A stretch of DNA of 64,000 nucleotides from Haemophilus sp. HMSC068C11 (GTDB lineage Bacteria; Pseudomonadota; Gammaproteobacteria; Enterobacterales; Pasteurellaceae). Shown here piece after piece: positions 9,576-18,546 of this stretch (the first letter of the stretch is position 1; every line of letters begins with the position of its first letter). The notes under the pieces are model-generated. The model was not told where the DNA came from and ran no database searches. It saw only the letters and a list, made by a program, of their open reading frames with translations. The DNA lies in the NCBI RefSeq assembly GCF_001815355.1, contig NZ_KV820351.1:126264-190263 (forward strand). The letters run 5' to 3'. The translations under genes and the position numbers were made by a program.

Positions 9576-10151
9576 ATGGCTGAACAGCTAACAGATCAGG
9601 CTTTGGTAGAAAGAGTGCAGCAAGGCGATAAAAAAGCCTTTAATTTATTGGTTTCTCGTTATCAAAACAAAGTAGCCGGACTTTTAACCCGCTACATTTC
9701 TCATAACGACATTCCAGATGTTGTACAAGAATCCTTTATTAAGGCCTATCGTTCCATTGAATCCTTTCGGGGCGATAGTGCATTCTACACTTGGCTATAT
9801 CGAATTGCCGTTAATACGGCAAAGAATTACTTAACGGCACAGGGGCGCCGTCCACCGAGCGAAGATATTTTGGCTGAAGATGCCGAAAGCTACGATGTGG
9901 GAACTCATCTACGTGATGTAGATACCCCTGAAAATGAAATGTTATCTAGCGAATTGGAAAAAGTGGTGTTTGATACTATTCACAGTTTGCCAGAAGATTT
10001 AAGAACCGCGATTACCCTACGTGAGCTTGAAGGGTTAAGCTACGAAGAAATCGCAGAAATAATGGATTGCCCAGTAGGCACTGTACGTTCTCGCATTTTC
10101 CGTGCTCGGGAAGTGATTGAGAACAAAATACAACCGCTTATGCAACGTTAA
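9576..10151 (+). CDS. rpoE: RNA polymerase sigma factor RpoE (sigma-E)
   Basis: Extracytoplasmic-function sigma factor that answers misfolded outer-membrane proteins. It has 191 residues, the same as E. coli. Region 2 (about 20-90, including DVVQESFIKAYRSIESFRGDS and YTWLYRIAVNTAKNYL in separate stretches) recognises the -10 element; region 4 (about 130-185, LEGLSYEEIAEIMDCPVGTV) is the helix-turn-helix for -35. SD TAGGAG precedes ATG 9576. It is followed by rseA 21 bases downstream. Its own promoter matches the sigma-E consensus. Confidence 0.96.
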   Translation: MAEQLTDQALVERVQQGDKKAFNLLVSRYQNKVAGLLTRYISHNDIPDVVQESFIKAYRSIESFRGDSAFYTWLYRIAVNTAKNYLTAQGRRPPSEDILAEDAESYDVGTHLRDVDTPENEMLSSELEKVVFDTIHSLPEDLRTAITLRELEGLSYEEIAEIMDCPVGTVRSRIFRAREVIENKIQPLMQR

Positions 10152-10172
10152 AATAAAGTCGGAGTTTATAAA

Positions 10173-10754
10173 ATGCAAAAAGAGTTACTTTCAGCCTATA
10201 TGGATGGAGAAGAAGTCAGTGCCGAGTTGACGGAACAACTTTGTCAGGATAAAGATTCACAAGAATCTTGGGCGGCATATCACACCGTAAGAGCAGTTAT
10301 GCGTAAAGAGTCACCAGTATTATTAGGTGCTGATTTTACCGCGAAAATGGCTGATTTAATTGAATTAGAAGAAGTAAAACACGTTGAGATTACTGTCTCT
10401 CAACCAACACCAGAAGAAGCTGACAGCTTACCATTCGTGCAAAAATTAAAAGCATTCTTTGCACCAATGACACAAATTGCGGTGGCTGCGGGGGTGTGTT
10501 TAGTGGCAGTAGTAGGTGTGCAATCATTTAATGCGAAAAGCACGTCGGTTACACCAGAAAACCCTGTTTTACAAACCTTACCATTTAACAGTTCAGTTCA
10601 AGAAGTAAGTTACAACGCTCCGACCAAAGATGTAGCCACTTCGGAACAGGTTGAACAAAAAAATCGCCGTATTGGTACGATGTTACAAAACTATGAATTA
10701 CAGCGTCGTATGCATGCAGATAGCTTAAATGTGGGTAGCAACCAAGCGAAATAA
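10173..10754 (+). CDS. rseA: Anti-sigma-E factor RseA
   Basis: Single-pass inner-membrane anti-sigma factor that holds sigma-E until cleaved by DegS and RseP. It has 193 residues. The N-terminal cytoplasmic domain begins MQKELLSAYMDGEEVS, typical of RseA_N. One membrane helix lies at about residues 93-112 (TQIAVAAGVCLVAVVGV), and the rest is periplasmic with Gln/Asn-rich segments. SD GGAG is five bases from the ATG. It is co-transcribed with rpoE and followed by a terminator hairpin before rseB. Confidence 0.93.
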   Translation: MQKELLSAYMDGEEVSAELTEQLCQDKDSQESWAAYHTVRAVMRKESPVLLGADFTAKMADLIELEEVKHVEITVSQPTPEEADSLPFVQKLKAFFAPMTQIAVAAGVCLVAVVGVQSFNAKSTSVTPENPVLQTLPFNSSVQEVSYNAPTKDVATSEQVEQKNRRIGTMLQNYELQRRMHADSLNVGSNQAK

Positions 10755-10772
10755 TTACAGCAATTAATCGAT

Positions 10773-10805
10773 AATTCACCACCTTAGGCGTGGTGAATTT
10801 TTTTA
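10773..10805 (+). terminator. Intrinsic terminator between rseA and rseB
   Basis: A 10-base perfect stem (aattcaccac / gtggtgaatt) with a 7-base loop is followed by a run of T. It would limit readthrough from rpoE-rseA into rseB. Confidence 0.85.
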
Positions 10806-10824
10806 TGGATCAATTGATTTATTT

Positions 10825-11769
10825 ATGAAAAAAACGTTTCTAAAATTAACCGCACTTTTAGGCTTATTCTTGTTGCCTTTCATGGCATTTGCAGAAGAGC
10901 CAATCCAGTCATTAAATAAAATGTCGCAAGCCATGCGAGATTTAAATTATGAGATTGCTTTTGTGCAAACGACACCAACGAATATGGACTCGTTCCGCTA
11001 TCGCCATATTAAGCAAGGGCAAAAAGTGTATGCGCAGTTGGTGACATTAGATGGTGAACAGCAAGAAATCATCCAGCGCGGTAATTTAGTTAGCTATTTC
11101 CAGCCGGGTTCACGTGCTTTCACGATTAACAGTGGTGAGATTGTGGATGCGCTTCCGGCAGTGATTCGTACTGATTTTAGCAAGCTGAGTCAGAATTATG
11201 ACTTTATTAAGCTTGGAAAAGACCGAATTGCAGGCCGATTCGTCGATACCATTCGTATTGTGCCAAAAGATGATTTTCGCTATCAATATCTCGTTTTCTT
11301 AGATGAAGAAAATGGTTTATTATTACGTGGCGATATGCTTGATCGCGAAGGCAAATTATTGGATCAATTCCGCGTGGTGACGTTATATATCGATGATCGT
11401 CTACGTGGTTTAACCGATTACCTTAATAAGGTATCAGTGCCGCCACTTTTAAATGAAGGAAAACAAGAATCATCGCTTTCAATCAATTGGAAAACTGATT
11501 GGTTACCGCAAGGGTTTGATTTAATTCGCCAGAATCAAGATGTGATAGATGGTGAAGTGATTGAAAATGCGTTATTTAGTGACGGTCTTTTCACTTTCAC
11601 ACTTTATATCAATAAAGCGGATAGCACTGCTGCAAAAGAAAACACGTGGAAACAAGGGGCTTACACGATTTACAGTGAAGTCATAGGCGATAAAGAAATT
11701 ACCTTTATCGGACAGCTTCCAATTGCCGCAGCTAAACGAATTGTACAAGGTGTAACATTCCTAAAATAA
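10825..11769 (+). CDS. rseB: Periplasmic regulator RseB (MucB)
   Basis: Periplasmic protein that binds RseA and shields it from DegS; it senses lipopolysaccharide intermediates. It has 314 residues with a signal peptide of about 23 residues ending in FMAFA. A LolA-like N-terminal domain and a smaller C-terminal domain follow. A USS is embedded in the signal-peptide codons (residues LTALLG). No clear Shine-Dalgarno sequence precedes the ATG, and an intrinsic terminator lies just upstream, so its level may be set apart from rseA. Confidence 0.92.
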   Translation: MKKTFLKLTALLGLFLLPFMAFAEEPIQSLNKMSQAMRDLNYEIAFVQTTPTNMDSFRYRHIKQGQKVYAQLVTLDGEQQEIIQRGNLVSYFQPGSRAFTINSGEIVDALPAVIRTDFSKLSQNYDFIKLGKDRIAGRFVDTIRIVPKDDFRYQYLVFLDEENGLLLRGDMLDREGKLLDQFRVVTLYIDDRLRGLTDYLNKVSVPPLLNEGKQESSLSINWKTDWLPQGFDLIRQNQDVIDGEVIENALFSDGLFTFTLYINKADSTAAKENTWKQGAYTIYSEVIGDKEITFIGQLPIAAAKRIVQGVTFLK

Positions 11770-11788
11770 TTCAGTAGCAGTGAGAAAG

Positions 11789-11816
11789 TTGCTATTTTGT
11801 TTCCCCTTGCTATACT
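11789..11816 (+). promoter_or_regulatory. Possible promoter upstream of mobB
   Basis: TTGCTA (11789-11794) and TATACT (11811-11816) with 16-base spacing. A terminator follows only about 28 bases after the -10, so the predicted transcript would be short unless readthrough occurs. Confidence 0.4.
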
Positions 11817-11843
11817 TTCTTCACCTAATGGATTTTGATAGCT

Positions 11844-11870
11844 AAACCCCGTCCTGCGGGGTTTTGTTTT
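11844..11870 (+). terminator. Intrinsic terminator between rseB and mobB
   Basis: Perfect GC-rich stem aaaccccg / cggggttt with a 5-base loop, followed by tgtttt. It ends rseB transcription or a short leader RNA started at the promoter just upstream. Confidence 0.85.
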
Positions 11871-11904
11871 ATCAAGTGCGGTCATTTTTCTTAAGGTTTT
11901 TACA

Positions 11905-12414
11905 ATGAATAATCCCCTTCCTCTTCTTGGCATCACAGGTTACAGCGGTAGTGGCAAAACCACATTGCTGGAAAAATTGCTTCCTCAATTAATTAAAAAA
12001 GGCCTACGTGTTTCAGTGATTAAACACAGTCATCACAACGCTCATGTGGATAAAGAAGGAAAAGACAGTTGGCGCATGAAAGAGGCGGGGTCTGCGCAAG
12101 TTATTATGGCTTGTGATACTCGCTGGGCGTTGATGACAGAAACCCCTCAAGAGCCGGTTTCATTAACCTATTTAAGCCAACAATTTGATTGTCATTTAAC
12201 GGATTTAGTTTTGGTGGAAGGATTTAAACAAGAACCCATTCCAAAGATTCTATTGCATCGACAAGAGATGACAAAACCGTTGCCGGAATTAGATGAAAAC
12301 GTGTTGGCTTTAGCAACAGATTATTCGCTTGAAACTGACCGCACTTTATTAGATATTAATCACATTGAACAAATCGCTGAGTTTATTTATCAATGGTGGA
12401 AAAAGACGCAGTAA
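11905..12414 (+). CDS. mobB: Molybdopterin-guanine dinucleotide biosynthesis adaptor MobB
   Basis: GTP-binding protein that assists MobA in adding GMP to the molybdenum cofactor. It has 169 residues. The P-loop GYSGSGKT is at residues 12-19. The family motif VSVIKHSHHNAHVDKEGKDS follows, then a SAQVIMA strand and LVEGFK. SD TTAAGG is upstream of the ATG. It overlaps the next gene by 22 bases in a different frame. No mobA is adjacent. Confidence 0.94.
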   Translation: MNNPLPLLGITGYSGSGKTTLLEKLLPQLIKKGLRVSVIKHSHHNAHVDKEGKDSWRMKEAGSAQVIMACDTRWALMTETPQEPVSLTYLSQQFDCHLTDLVLVEGFKQEPIPKILLHRQEMTKPLPELDENVLALATDYSLETDRTLLDINHIEQIAEFIYQWWKKTQ

Positions 12415-13802
12415 TAGAACGTCAGCATTATAAAGGGCTGGCTTGGGTGGCTTCCATGGCTTTGTTTATGCAAAGCTTGGATGCGACTATTTTAAATACT
12501 GCCTTACCCACCATCGCAACAGATCTGCAAACCCCCGTCTTTGAAATGCAAATGGCGATTATCGCCTATTCTCTTGCCGTAGCCTTATTTATTCCTTTAA
12601 CTGCTTGGGCGGCAGCTAAATTTGGTACGCTTACTGTTTTCCGCTCAGCAGTTTTTACCTTTGTATTCGGTTCAGTCGCTTGTGCGATGGCAACGTCTCT
12701 CGAGACCCTTGTGCTTGCACGGATTCTCCAAGGTATTGGCGGGGCATTTATGATGCCTGTCGCTCGCCTTGCGATTATTCAAACGGTACCGAAAAATCAA
12801 TTAATTAATGCCTGGAATTTAATGGCGACAGCAGGACTCATCGGCCCGATTCTTGGCCCGATTTTAGGTGGTTGGCTTGTTGTACATACGTCATGGCATT
12901 GGATTTTCTTAATCAATATTCCGATTGGCATGTTAGGCTTTTGGGCGGCGGCTAAAGTGATGGGAAATCATAAGGGTAATGCGAATAAGTTAGACTGGAC
13001 AGGCTTTTTACTCTTTGCATTTGGTTTAGCCGGTTTAACGCTTGGGCTTGATTTACTGGGCGAAAGTCACCGTGACAATATGACTACATATAGTGCATTG
13101 TCGATTGGTATTGCATTATTGGTGGCCTATTATTTTTATGCAAAAGGTAATGAACGTGCCATTTTGCCTTTATCTCTTTTCAATACAAGAACATTTCGAT
13201 TAGGCATTGCAGCCAATATCTTTATCCGTCTTTCCGGTTCGGCTGTGCCGTTCTTATTGCCATTAATGTTCCAACTTTCTTTTGGATATTCAGCTGAAGA
13301 GTCAGGTTGGTTGCTTGCACCCATTGCGCTAATGTCTGTCGTATTTAAACGTTTTATTGGGCATATCTTAAATATCTTAGGTTATAAAACCACGTTAATT
13401 TTATCGTCACTTTTAATGGCAGGTTCAACGGTTTCCATGTCATGGCTTGATACCTCATCATCAACGACGTGGATTATATGTAATCTGATGTGGTATGGTG
13501 CCTGCATGTCGATGATTTTTACCTCAATTAATACACTTACCGTTGGCGATCTATCACAGGCACAAAGCGGTGTAGGCTCAACGGTGCTGAGTATTGTGCA
13601 ACAAGTGGGTATTGGATTTGGTATCGCTGTAGCATCTATTATTTTGACGTTATATCGTCAATTCATGGGTAACGACGACGGCGCATTACAACATGCTTTC
13701 AGTTATACATTTCTGACCACTTCCATTTTTGCTATCGCATTAGTTTGGATATTGAGTTATTTACGTAAAACAGACGGGGATCATTTGCGGAAAAAACGCT
13801 GA
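12393..13802 (+). CDS. MFS drug exporter, MdtD-like (DHA2 family)
   Basis: A 469-residue proton-driven exporter of the major facilitator superfamily with the FMQSLDATILNTALPTIA motif of the EmrB/QacA (DHA2) branch near residues 24-41, RILQGIGGAFMMPVARL and the GPILGPILGGWL motif C. Length and sequence resemble E. coli MdtD (471 aa). About 14 membrane helices are expected. Start at ATG 12393, inside mobB, chosen because the N-terminus then aligns with MdtD. Substrate unknown. It precedes hbpA as in H. influenzae (from memory). Confidence 0.85.
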   Translation: MVEKDAVIERQHYKGLAWVASMALFMQSLDATILNTALPTIATDLQTPVFEMQMAIIAYSLAVALFIPLTAWAAAKFGTLTVFRSAVFTFVFGSVACAMATSLETLVLARILQGIGGAFMMPVARLAIIQTVPKNQLINAWNLMATAGLIGPILGPILGGWLVVHTSWHWIFLINIPIGMLGFWAAAKVMGNHKGNANKLDWTGFLLFAFGLAGLTLGLDLLGESHRDNMTTYSALSIGIALLVAYYFYAKGNERAILPLSLFNTRTFRLGIAANIFIRLSGSAVPFLLPLMFQLSFGYSAEESGWLLAPIALMSVVFKRFIGHILNILGYKTTLILSSLLMAGSTVSMSWLDTSSSTTWIICNLMWYGACMSMIFTSINTLTVGDLSQAQSGVGSTVLSIVQQVGIGFGIAVASIILTLYRQFMGNDDGALQHAFSYTFLTTSIFAIALVWILSYLRKTDGDHLRKKR

Positions 13803-13935
13803 TATTGAATGTCTTAGTCTAATTTGTTATAAGAAAGATCTTTTTCTTATTTCGTAAAAGTTTGATTTGCTTATATCTTAGGTAAAATTTTATATTCATG
13901 TTTGGGTGTTTTGCCCGATTAAAGAAGGAAAACTT

Positions 13936-15582
13936 ATGAAATTAAAAGCGACCTTAACTCTTATTGCTGCTAGTTTGTTTTTAGCGGCTTGTGATCAATC
14001 TGGTTCTGCTGCAAAAGAAACCGCAAAAGCAGAAACAGCGAAACCTTCAGGCAATAACACATTTGTGTACTGTACAGCGAAAGCACCACTTAGCTTTAGC
14101 CCTGCATTGGTAATGGAAGGCACATCTTACAATGCAAGTTCACAACAAGTGTATAACCGTTTGGTTGAATTCAAAAAAGGTTCGACTGACCTTGAGCCAG
14201 CCTTGGCTGAAAGCTGGGAGATCAGTGACGATGGTTTAACTTATACTTTCCATTTACGTAAAGGGGTGAAATTCCATACGACAAAAGAATTTACGCCAAC
14301 ACGTGATTTTAATGCAGATGACGTGATCTTTTCTTTCCAACGTCAGTTAGATCCTAATCACCCTTACCACAATGTATCAAAAGGGACTTATCCGTATTTC
14401 AAAGCAATGAAATTCCCAGATTTATTAAAATCAGTTGAGAAAGTGGATGACAACACCGTTCGTATCACCTTAAATAAAAAAGATGCGACTTTCTTAGCTA
14501 GCTTGGGTATGGACTTTATCTCTATTTACTCAGCTGAATATGCAGATGCGATGTTGAAAGCGGGTAAACCAGAAACAATCGATAACAAACCAGTGGGGAC
14601 AGGTCCGTTTATTTTTGTGGATTACAAAACTGACCAAGCGGCACAATACGTAGCGAATGAAACCTATTGGAAAGGTCGTACACCACTTGACCGCTTAGTC
14701 ATCAGCATCGTGCCAGATGCGACTACGCGTTATGCGAAGTTACAAGCGGGTTCTTGTGATTTAATTCTCTTCCCGAACGTGGCGGATTTAGCCAAAATGA
14801 AAACAGATCCAAAAGTACAGCTTTTGGAACAAAAAGGTTTGAACGTGGCATATATCGCATTCAATACAGAAAAAGCACCGTTTGATAACGTGAAAGTGCG
14901 CCAAGCATTGAACTATGCAGTGGACAAAAAAGCGATTATTGAAGCGGTTTATCAAGGTGCAGGCACTGCAGCGAAAAACCCACTACCACCAACAATCTGG
15001 AGTTATAACGACGAAATCCAAGATTATCCGTATGATCCAGAGAAAGCGAAACAGCTTTTAGCGGAAGCAGGTTATCCAAACGGTTTTGAAACAGACTTCT
15101 GGATTCAACCGGTGGTGCGTGCGTCTAATCCAAATCCAAAACGTATGGCTGAACTTGTGATGGCAGACTGGGCGAAAGTTGGCGTAAAAGCAAATCCAGT
15201 AACGTTTGAATGGGCTGACTATCAAAAACGTGCTAAAGCAGGCGAATTAACGGCAGGTATCTTCGGTTGGTCAGGTGATAACGGTGATCCGGATAACTTC
15301 CTTTCTCCATTACTTGCAAGTGCTAACGCTGGCAACTCAAACTTTGCTCGTTTCAAAAATGCAGAATTTGATGCCTTATTAGATAAAGCGATTGGCTTAA
15401 CCAATAAAGATGAACGCGCGGCGCTTTATAAACAAGCACAAGTGATTTTCCATGAGCAAGCACCGTGGATTCCAGTTGCACACTCTGTTGGTTTCGCACC
15501 ACTTAGCCCTCGCGTAAAAGGTTACGTACAAAGCCCATTCGGCTACGATGCGTTTTATGGCGTGAGTGTTGATGGTAAATAA
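13936..15582 (+). CDS. hbpA: Haem/glutathione-binding lipoprotein HbpA (DppA-like)
   Basis: Periplasmic peptide-binding-type lipoprotein (SBP family 5) of 548 residues. In H. influenzae HbpA binds haem and also glutathione (it is also called GbpA) and delivers cargo to the DppBCDF importer. The start is ATG 13936, after AAGGAAAAC, so that the lipoprotein signal peptide ends in LAAC with Cys19. The family signature around residues 80-100 (LAESWEISDDGLTYTFHLRK) is clear. No permease genes are adjacent, as expected for an orphan that uses Dpp. Ligand is by family inference. Confidence 0.88.
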   Translation: MKLKATLTLIAASLFLAACDQSGSAAKETAKAETAKPSGNNTFVYCTAKAPLSFSPALVMEGTSYNASSQQVYNRLVEFKKGSTDLEPALAESWEISDDGLTYTFHLRKGVKFHTTKEFTPTRDFNADDVIFSFQRQLDPNHPYHNVSKGTYPYFKAMKFPDLLKSVEKVDDNTVRITLNKKDATFLASLGMDFISIYSAEYADAMLKAGKPETIDNKPVGTGPFIFVDYKTDQAAQYVANETYWKGRTPLDRLVISIVPDATTRYAKLQAGSCDLILFPNVADLAKMKTDPKVQLLEQKGLNVAYIAFNTEKAPFDNVKVRQALNYAVDKKAIIEAVYQGAGTAAKNPLPPTIWSYNDEIQDYPYDPEKAKQLLAEAGYPNGFETDFWIQPVVRASNPNPKRMAELVMADWAKVGVKANPVTFEWADYQKRAKAGELTAGIFGWSGDNGDPDNFLSPLLASANAGNSNFARFKNAEFDALLDKAIGLTNKDERAALYKQAQVIFHEQAPWIPVAHSVGFAPLSPRVKGYVQSPFGYDAFYGVSVDGK

Positions 15583-15597
15583 TTAACGGACTATACT

Positions 15598-15625
15598 AGC
15601 CCTTGCAACTGCAAGGGCTTTTTGT
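15598..15625 (+). terminator. Intrinsic terminator after hbpA
   Basis: Perfect stem agcccttgca / tgcaagggct with a 3-base loop, then ttttg and further T. Confidence 0.88.
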
Positions 15626-15648
15626 TTTCAAGCAAAAGGAGAAAGAAA

Positions 15649-16281
15649 ATGGACTTACATGATATTCGTGAGGATTATTGCAAACAGGCGCTTTCTCAGC
15701 ATGATTGCGATCCCAACCCAATAAAACAATTTGAAAAATGGCTCAACGAAGCGATTACGGCTAAAGTCAATGAGCCAACAGGTGTTAATGTCTCGACAGT
15801 CAATGAAGATGGTCGTCCAACAAGTCGAATGGTGCTGTTGAAAGAAGTGAACGAACAAGGCTTTGTCTTTTTCACAAATTATCACAGCCGAAAAGGTCGC
15901 GCCATAGAACATAATCCTTTCGTCGCCCTGACATTCTTTTGGCCAGAATTAGAACGTTCTGTTCGCATTGAGGGCAAAGCCGAAAAAATCTCGCCTGAAC
16001 AATCAGATGAATATTTTGCAACGCGCCCTTACACCAGCCGAATCGGCGCTTGGGCAAGCGAGCAAAGTGCGGTCATTTCTAGTCACAAATCTTTATTAGC
16101 AAAAGCCGCATTGATTGCAGCAAAACACCCATTAAACGTACCTCGTCCACCACATTGGGGCGGTTATCTTGTGATTCCTGATCGTATCGAATTCTGGCAA
16201 GGTCGTCCAAGTCGTTTACATGACCGAATTTGTTATTTATTCAATGATGGAAAATGGGAAAGAGAGCGGTTATCGCCGTAA
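15649..16281 (+). CDS. pdxH: Pyridoxine/pyridoxamine 5'-phosphate oxidase
   Basis: FMN enzyme that makes pyridoxal 5'-phosphate from the pyridoxine or pyridoxamine phosphates. It has 210 residues (E. coli 218). Seen are SRMVLLKEV (FMN binding), [10 protein letters not shown], the [16 protein letters not shown] motif, and the C-terminal RPSRLHDR substrate-binding motif. Start at ATG 15649 after AAAGGAG; an upstream open extension lies across the hbpA terminator and is unlikely. Confidence 0.96.
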   Translation: MDLHDIREDYCKQALSQHDCDPNPIKQFEKWLNEAITAKVNEPTGVNVSTVNEDGRPTSRMVLLKEVNEQGFVFFTNYHSRKGRAIEHNPFVALTFFWPELERSVRIEGKAEKISPEQSDEYFATRPYTSRIGAWASEQSAVISSHKSLLAKAALIAAKHPLNVPRPPHWGGYLVIPDRIEFWQGRPSRLHDRICYLFNDGKWERERLSP

Positions 16282-16305
16282 GTTTCTTAAAAACATTCAA
16301 AAAAA

Positions 16306-16342
16306 CAACCGCACTTTGATTTTTAACCAAAGTGCGGTTTAT
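16306..16342. terminator. USS-pair terminator between convergent pdxH and the yjhC-like gene
   Basis: ACCGCACTTTG (16308-16318) and CAAAGTGCGGT (16328-16338) form a perfect 11-base stem flanked by A and T tracts on both sides, so it can stop transcription from both genes. Confidence 0.85.
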
Positions 16343-16355
16343 TTTTACGTTATTT

Positions 16356-17462
16356 TTATTTACCGATGATTTCTGCTAAATCAACTTTGCGGTTTTCGTA
16401 ACGAGAACGGGTACATGCATCGGCAGTAGCGATAGCAGCGCGGGCAGCCTCACCGGTGAGTAATTTTGCAAATTCCTCCGTTGGTTCCATACCATGAAGA
16501 ATATCGTTTAAATAACGCATTTCTTTTTTCATGATAGAACTCAACCAGAGCGGTGTGCGTTTGCCTGGTTTACCGTATTGAATCGCACCGTCCATTTCTG
16601 TGCTGTTGTAAATACGGGTACGGTCATCATCTTCTTCTTGGGTTTCGTGAATGAGGAAATAGGTGTCTTTTCCATCCACGCGAAGGGTGCCTTTGGTATT
16701 GTACATATCAAGTTTGATCGCGCCTTTTTCCCCTTGAATTAATACATAATGCTCACCCCAACGGAAAGCGGAACCCCATTCTAGAACTGCGAAGCGATTA
16801 TCATCGTATTCCATAGTGACAAAAATCATATCGTCTTCATCACCGAATTTTTCGCCTTTGTGTGCAACATTGGCTGCTGCCATGGTGACGGTTTTTGGCA
16901 TACCACCCATAATGAATTGTACGCAGTCTAATTCGTGAATATGGTGGTATAAGTGACCGCCAGATTTTTCACGGATTTTTTTCCATGAAATAGTCGGTTG
17001 TTGTTCTTCCCAGCCATTACGTGCGGTATGGCAGTAAAGCACTTTACCGATCACGCCTTGATTGATTAATTCTTTGGCATGGTGAACACCGTTAAAGAAG
17101 TTCATTACATGGCCAGCCATAAAGGTGACGCCATTCTCTTCGCAAGCGCGCACCATGTCATCACAGTCTTGATAACTTAAGGCGATTGGTTTTTCACAGA
17201 AAACATGTTTTTTGTTTTTCGCTGCAAGGATGACTGGTTCTTTGTGTAAGTAGTTTGGAGTGGCGACAATTACGCAATCCACCTCAGGGGAAGTGACTAA
17301 TTCTTCAAGCGATTTTGCCGCTACGCATTGTAATTCTTTAGCAATGGTTTCACCATTTTCAGGGTCGTATACCATGGTAATCTGTGCATCATCAAATTCA
17401 TTCATGAAACGGGCTAAATCCGCACCAAAATAGCCAACGCCAACAACACCATATCGCATCAT
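16356..17462 (-). CDS. Gfo/Idh/MocA oxidoreductase, YjhC (NanY)-like
   Basis: NAD(P)-dependent oxidoreductase of 368 residues. The Rossmann motif GVVGVGYFGADLARFMN is at the N-terminus; the catalytic-lysine motif EKP occurs in FCEKPIALSY, and HIHELDC follows GGHLYH. The sequence closely resembles, along its whole length, my recollection of E. coli YjhC, which converts dehydrated sialic acids (2,7-anhydro-Neu5Ac and the 2,3-didehydro form) to Neu5Ac by a transient redox cycle; the same activity in gut bacteria is called NanOx. Shared landmarks include ELQC, PNYLHKEPV, AGHVMNFFNGV and HETQEEDDDR. SD AAGGAG precedes ATG 17462. Last gene of a three-gene unit, 10 bases after its paralogue. Function inferred from family. 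Confidence 0.85.
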   Translation of the reverse strand: MMRYGVVGVGYFGADLARFMNEFDDAQITMVYDPENGETIAKELQCVAAKSLEELVTSPEVDCVIVATPNYLHKEPVILAAKNKKHVFCEKPIALSYQDCDDMVRACEENGVTFMAGHVMNFFNGVHHAKELINQGVIGKVLYCHTARNGWEEQQPTISWKKIREKSGGHLYHHIHELDCVQFIMGGMPKTVTMAAANVAHKGEKFGDEDDMIFVTMEYDDNRFAVLEWGSAFRWGEHYVLIQGEKGAIKLDMYNTKGTLRVDGKDTYFLIHETQEEDDDRTRIYNSTEMDGAIQYGKPGKRTPLWLSSIMKKEMRYLNDILHGMEPTEEFAKLLTGEAARAAIATADACTRSRYENRKVDLAEIIGK

Positions 17463-17472
17463 AATAAACTCC

Positions 17473-18546
17473 TTATTTTTTCACTGAGATTTGTTTTTCC
17501 GTTACCATGGATTGCTTCGCTGCTTCTGCAACTTCGATGGCTTCAGTTAAACATAGACTTAATGGGCTGGTTTTTCCTTGCGTTAATTGCTCTACCACGC
17601 TTTGCACTTCGATTTCAGCCGCTCGGCTTAACCAAAGTTGGCAAGGTGCGTGGGTGACATTATATTGCTGTGTGCCTTTGGCACTTTCGCGTAAAGATAA
17701 ATCGGCCTCAAATTCATCAAATAAATCAACGTGTTCTATTTTTCCATCTAGATAATTAAACGTGACACTCGAGGTAAAGAAATTGACTTCAATCACACCG
17801 TTTTCACCATGAATTTGAATGCCCCATTGGTGTAATCGATAAGCCGTGCCCATTTCGAGCGAACCTAACACGCCATTTTTAAAACGTAATAACAACTGCA
17901 ACACATCACGGCTGTCTGGCGTATCGTGATGCGCTTGATTAGCCGCTTGAGCAAAGACCGCCTCAATATCGCCTAGTAACCAACAGAGTAAATCCAGTTC
18001 ATGAATGAGGTGGAAAAGCTCGCCGCCTGTAAGATTGGCATCTAATTTCCACCATTCTTTGTTTGGTAGATTTTCAATCCAACGCTGACGCATAGCACGA
18101 GCTACTGTAATGCGGCCTAATTTTCCTTGTTCTAAAGCCGCTTTGACTTTCAACATGCCAGGTAAAGTACGTTCTAAATGGCCTACAAAAATGAATTTGC
18201 CTTTTTCTTCGGCAAGATGGCGTAAATGTTGGCCTTGGGAAGAACTTAAGGTAAAAGGTGTTTCAATAAAGACATGACATCCGGCATTTAACGCCAAAAT
18301 AGCCGGAGAATAATGAGCGTAGTTTGGTGTGGCGATGACCACTAAATCAGGTTTGGTTTCAGCCAACATTTCTTCCACACTAAAAAAGGCTTGGCTGCCG
18401 TATTGGTCTGCAAGTTTTTGTGCAAGAGAAGGGTTGATATCGGTCACCGCAATTAAGTTTGCTTGGGCTTTATCAAATGCTGAAGCCAACTGAACGCCAA
18501 AAAAGCCACAGCCGATTAAGGCAATGTTTAATCCATTAGTTTGCAT
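17473..18546 (-). CDS. Second Gfo/Idh/MocA oxidoreductase lacking the EKP lysine
   Basis: A 357-residue paralogue of the downstream YjhC-like protein. It keeps the Rossmann motif (IALIGCGFFGVQLASAF), the PNYAHYSPA segment and an HLIHELDLL motif after GGELF. The EKP motif that normally carries the NAD-dehydrogenase lysine reads ETP (FIETPFTLSS). It may act on another sugar acid, use a different mechanism, or pair with its neighbour. Start at ATG 18546 (second of two tandem ATGs, best spaced from AAGGAGG); it overlaps the regulator's 3' end by 11 bases, so the unit is co-translated. I do not know a characterised homologue. Confidence 0.75.
   Translation of the reverse strand: MQTNGLNIALIGCGFFGVQLASAFDKAQANLIAVTDINPSLAQKLADQYGSQAFFSVEEMLAETKPDLVVIATPNYAHYSPAILALNAGCHVFIETPFTLSSSQGQHLRHLAEEKGKFIFVGHLERTLPGMLKVKAALEQGKLGRITVARAMRQRWIENLPNKEWWKLDANLTGGELFHLIHELDLLCWLLGDIEAVFAQAANQAHHDTPDSRDVLQLLLRFKNGVLGSLEMGTAYRLHQWGIQIHGENGVIEVNFFTSSVTFNYLDGKIEHVDLFDEFEADLSLRESAKGTQQYNVTHAPCQLWLSRAAEIEVQSVVEQLTQGKTSPLSLCLTEAIEVAEAAKQSMVTEKQISVKK

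Noticed and set aside
13829..13850. AT-rich hairpin after the MdtD-like gene (ataagaaa / tttcttat)
   Set aside because: The stem is only A-T rich with one G-C pair and lacks a clear T tract, so a terminator could not be supported.
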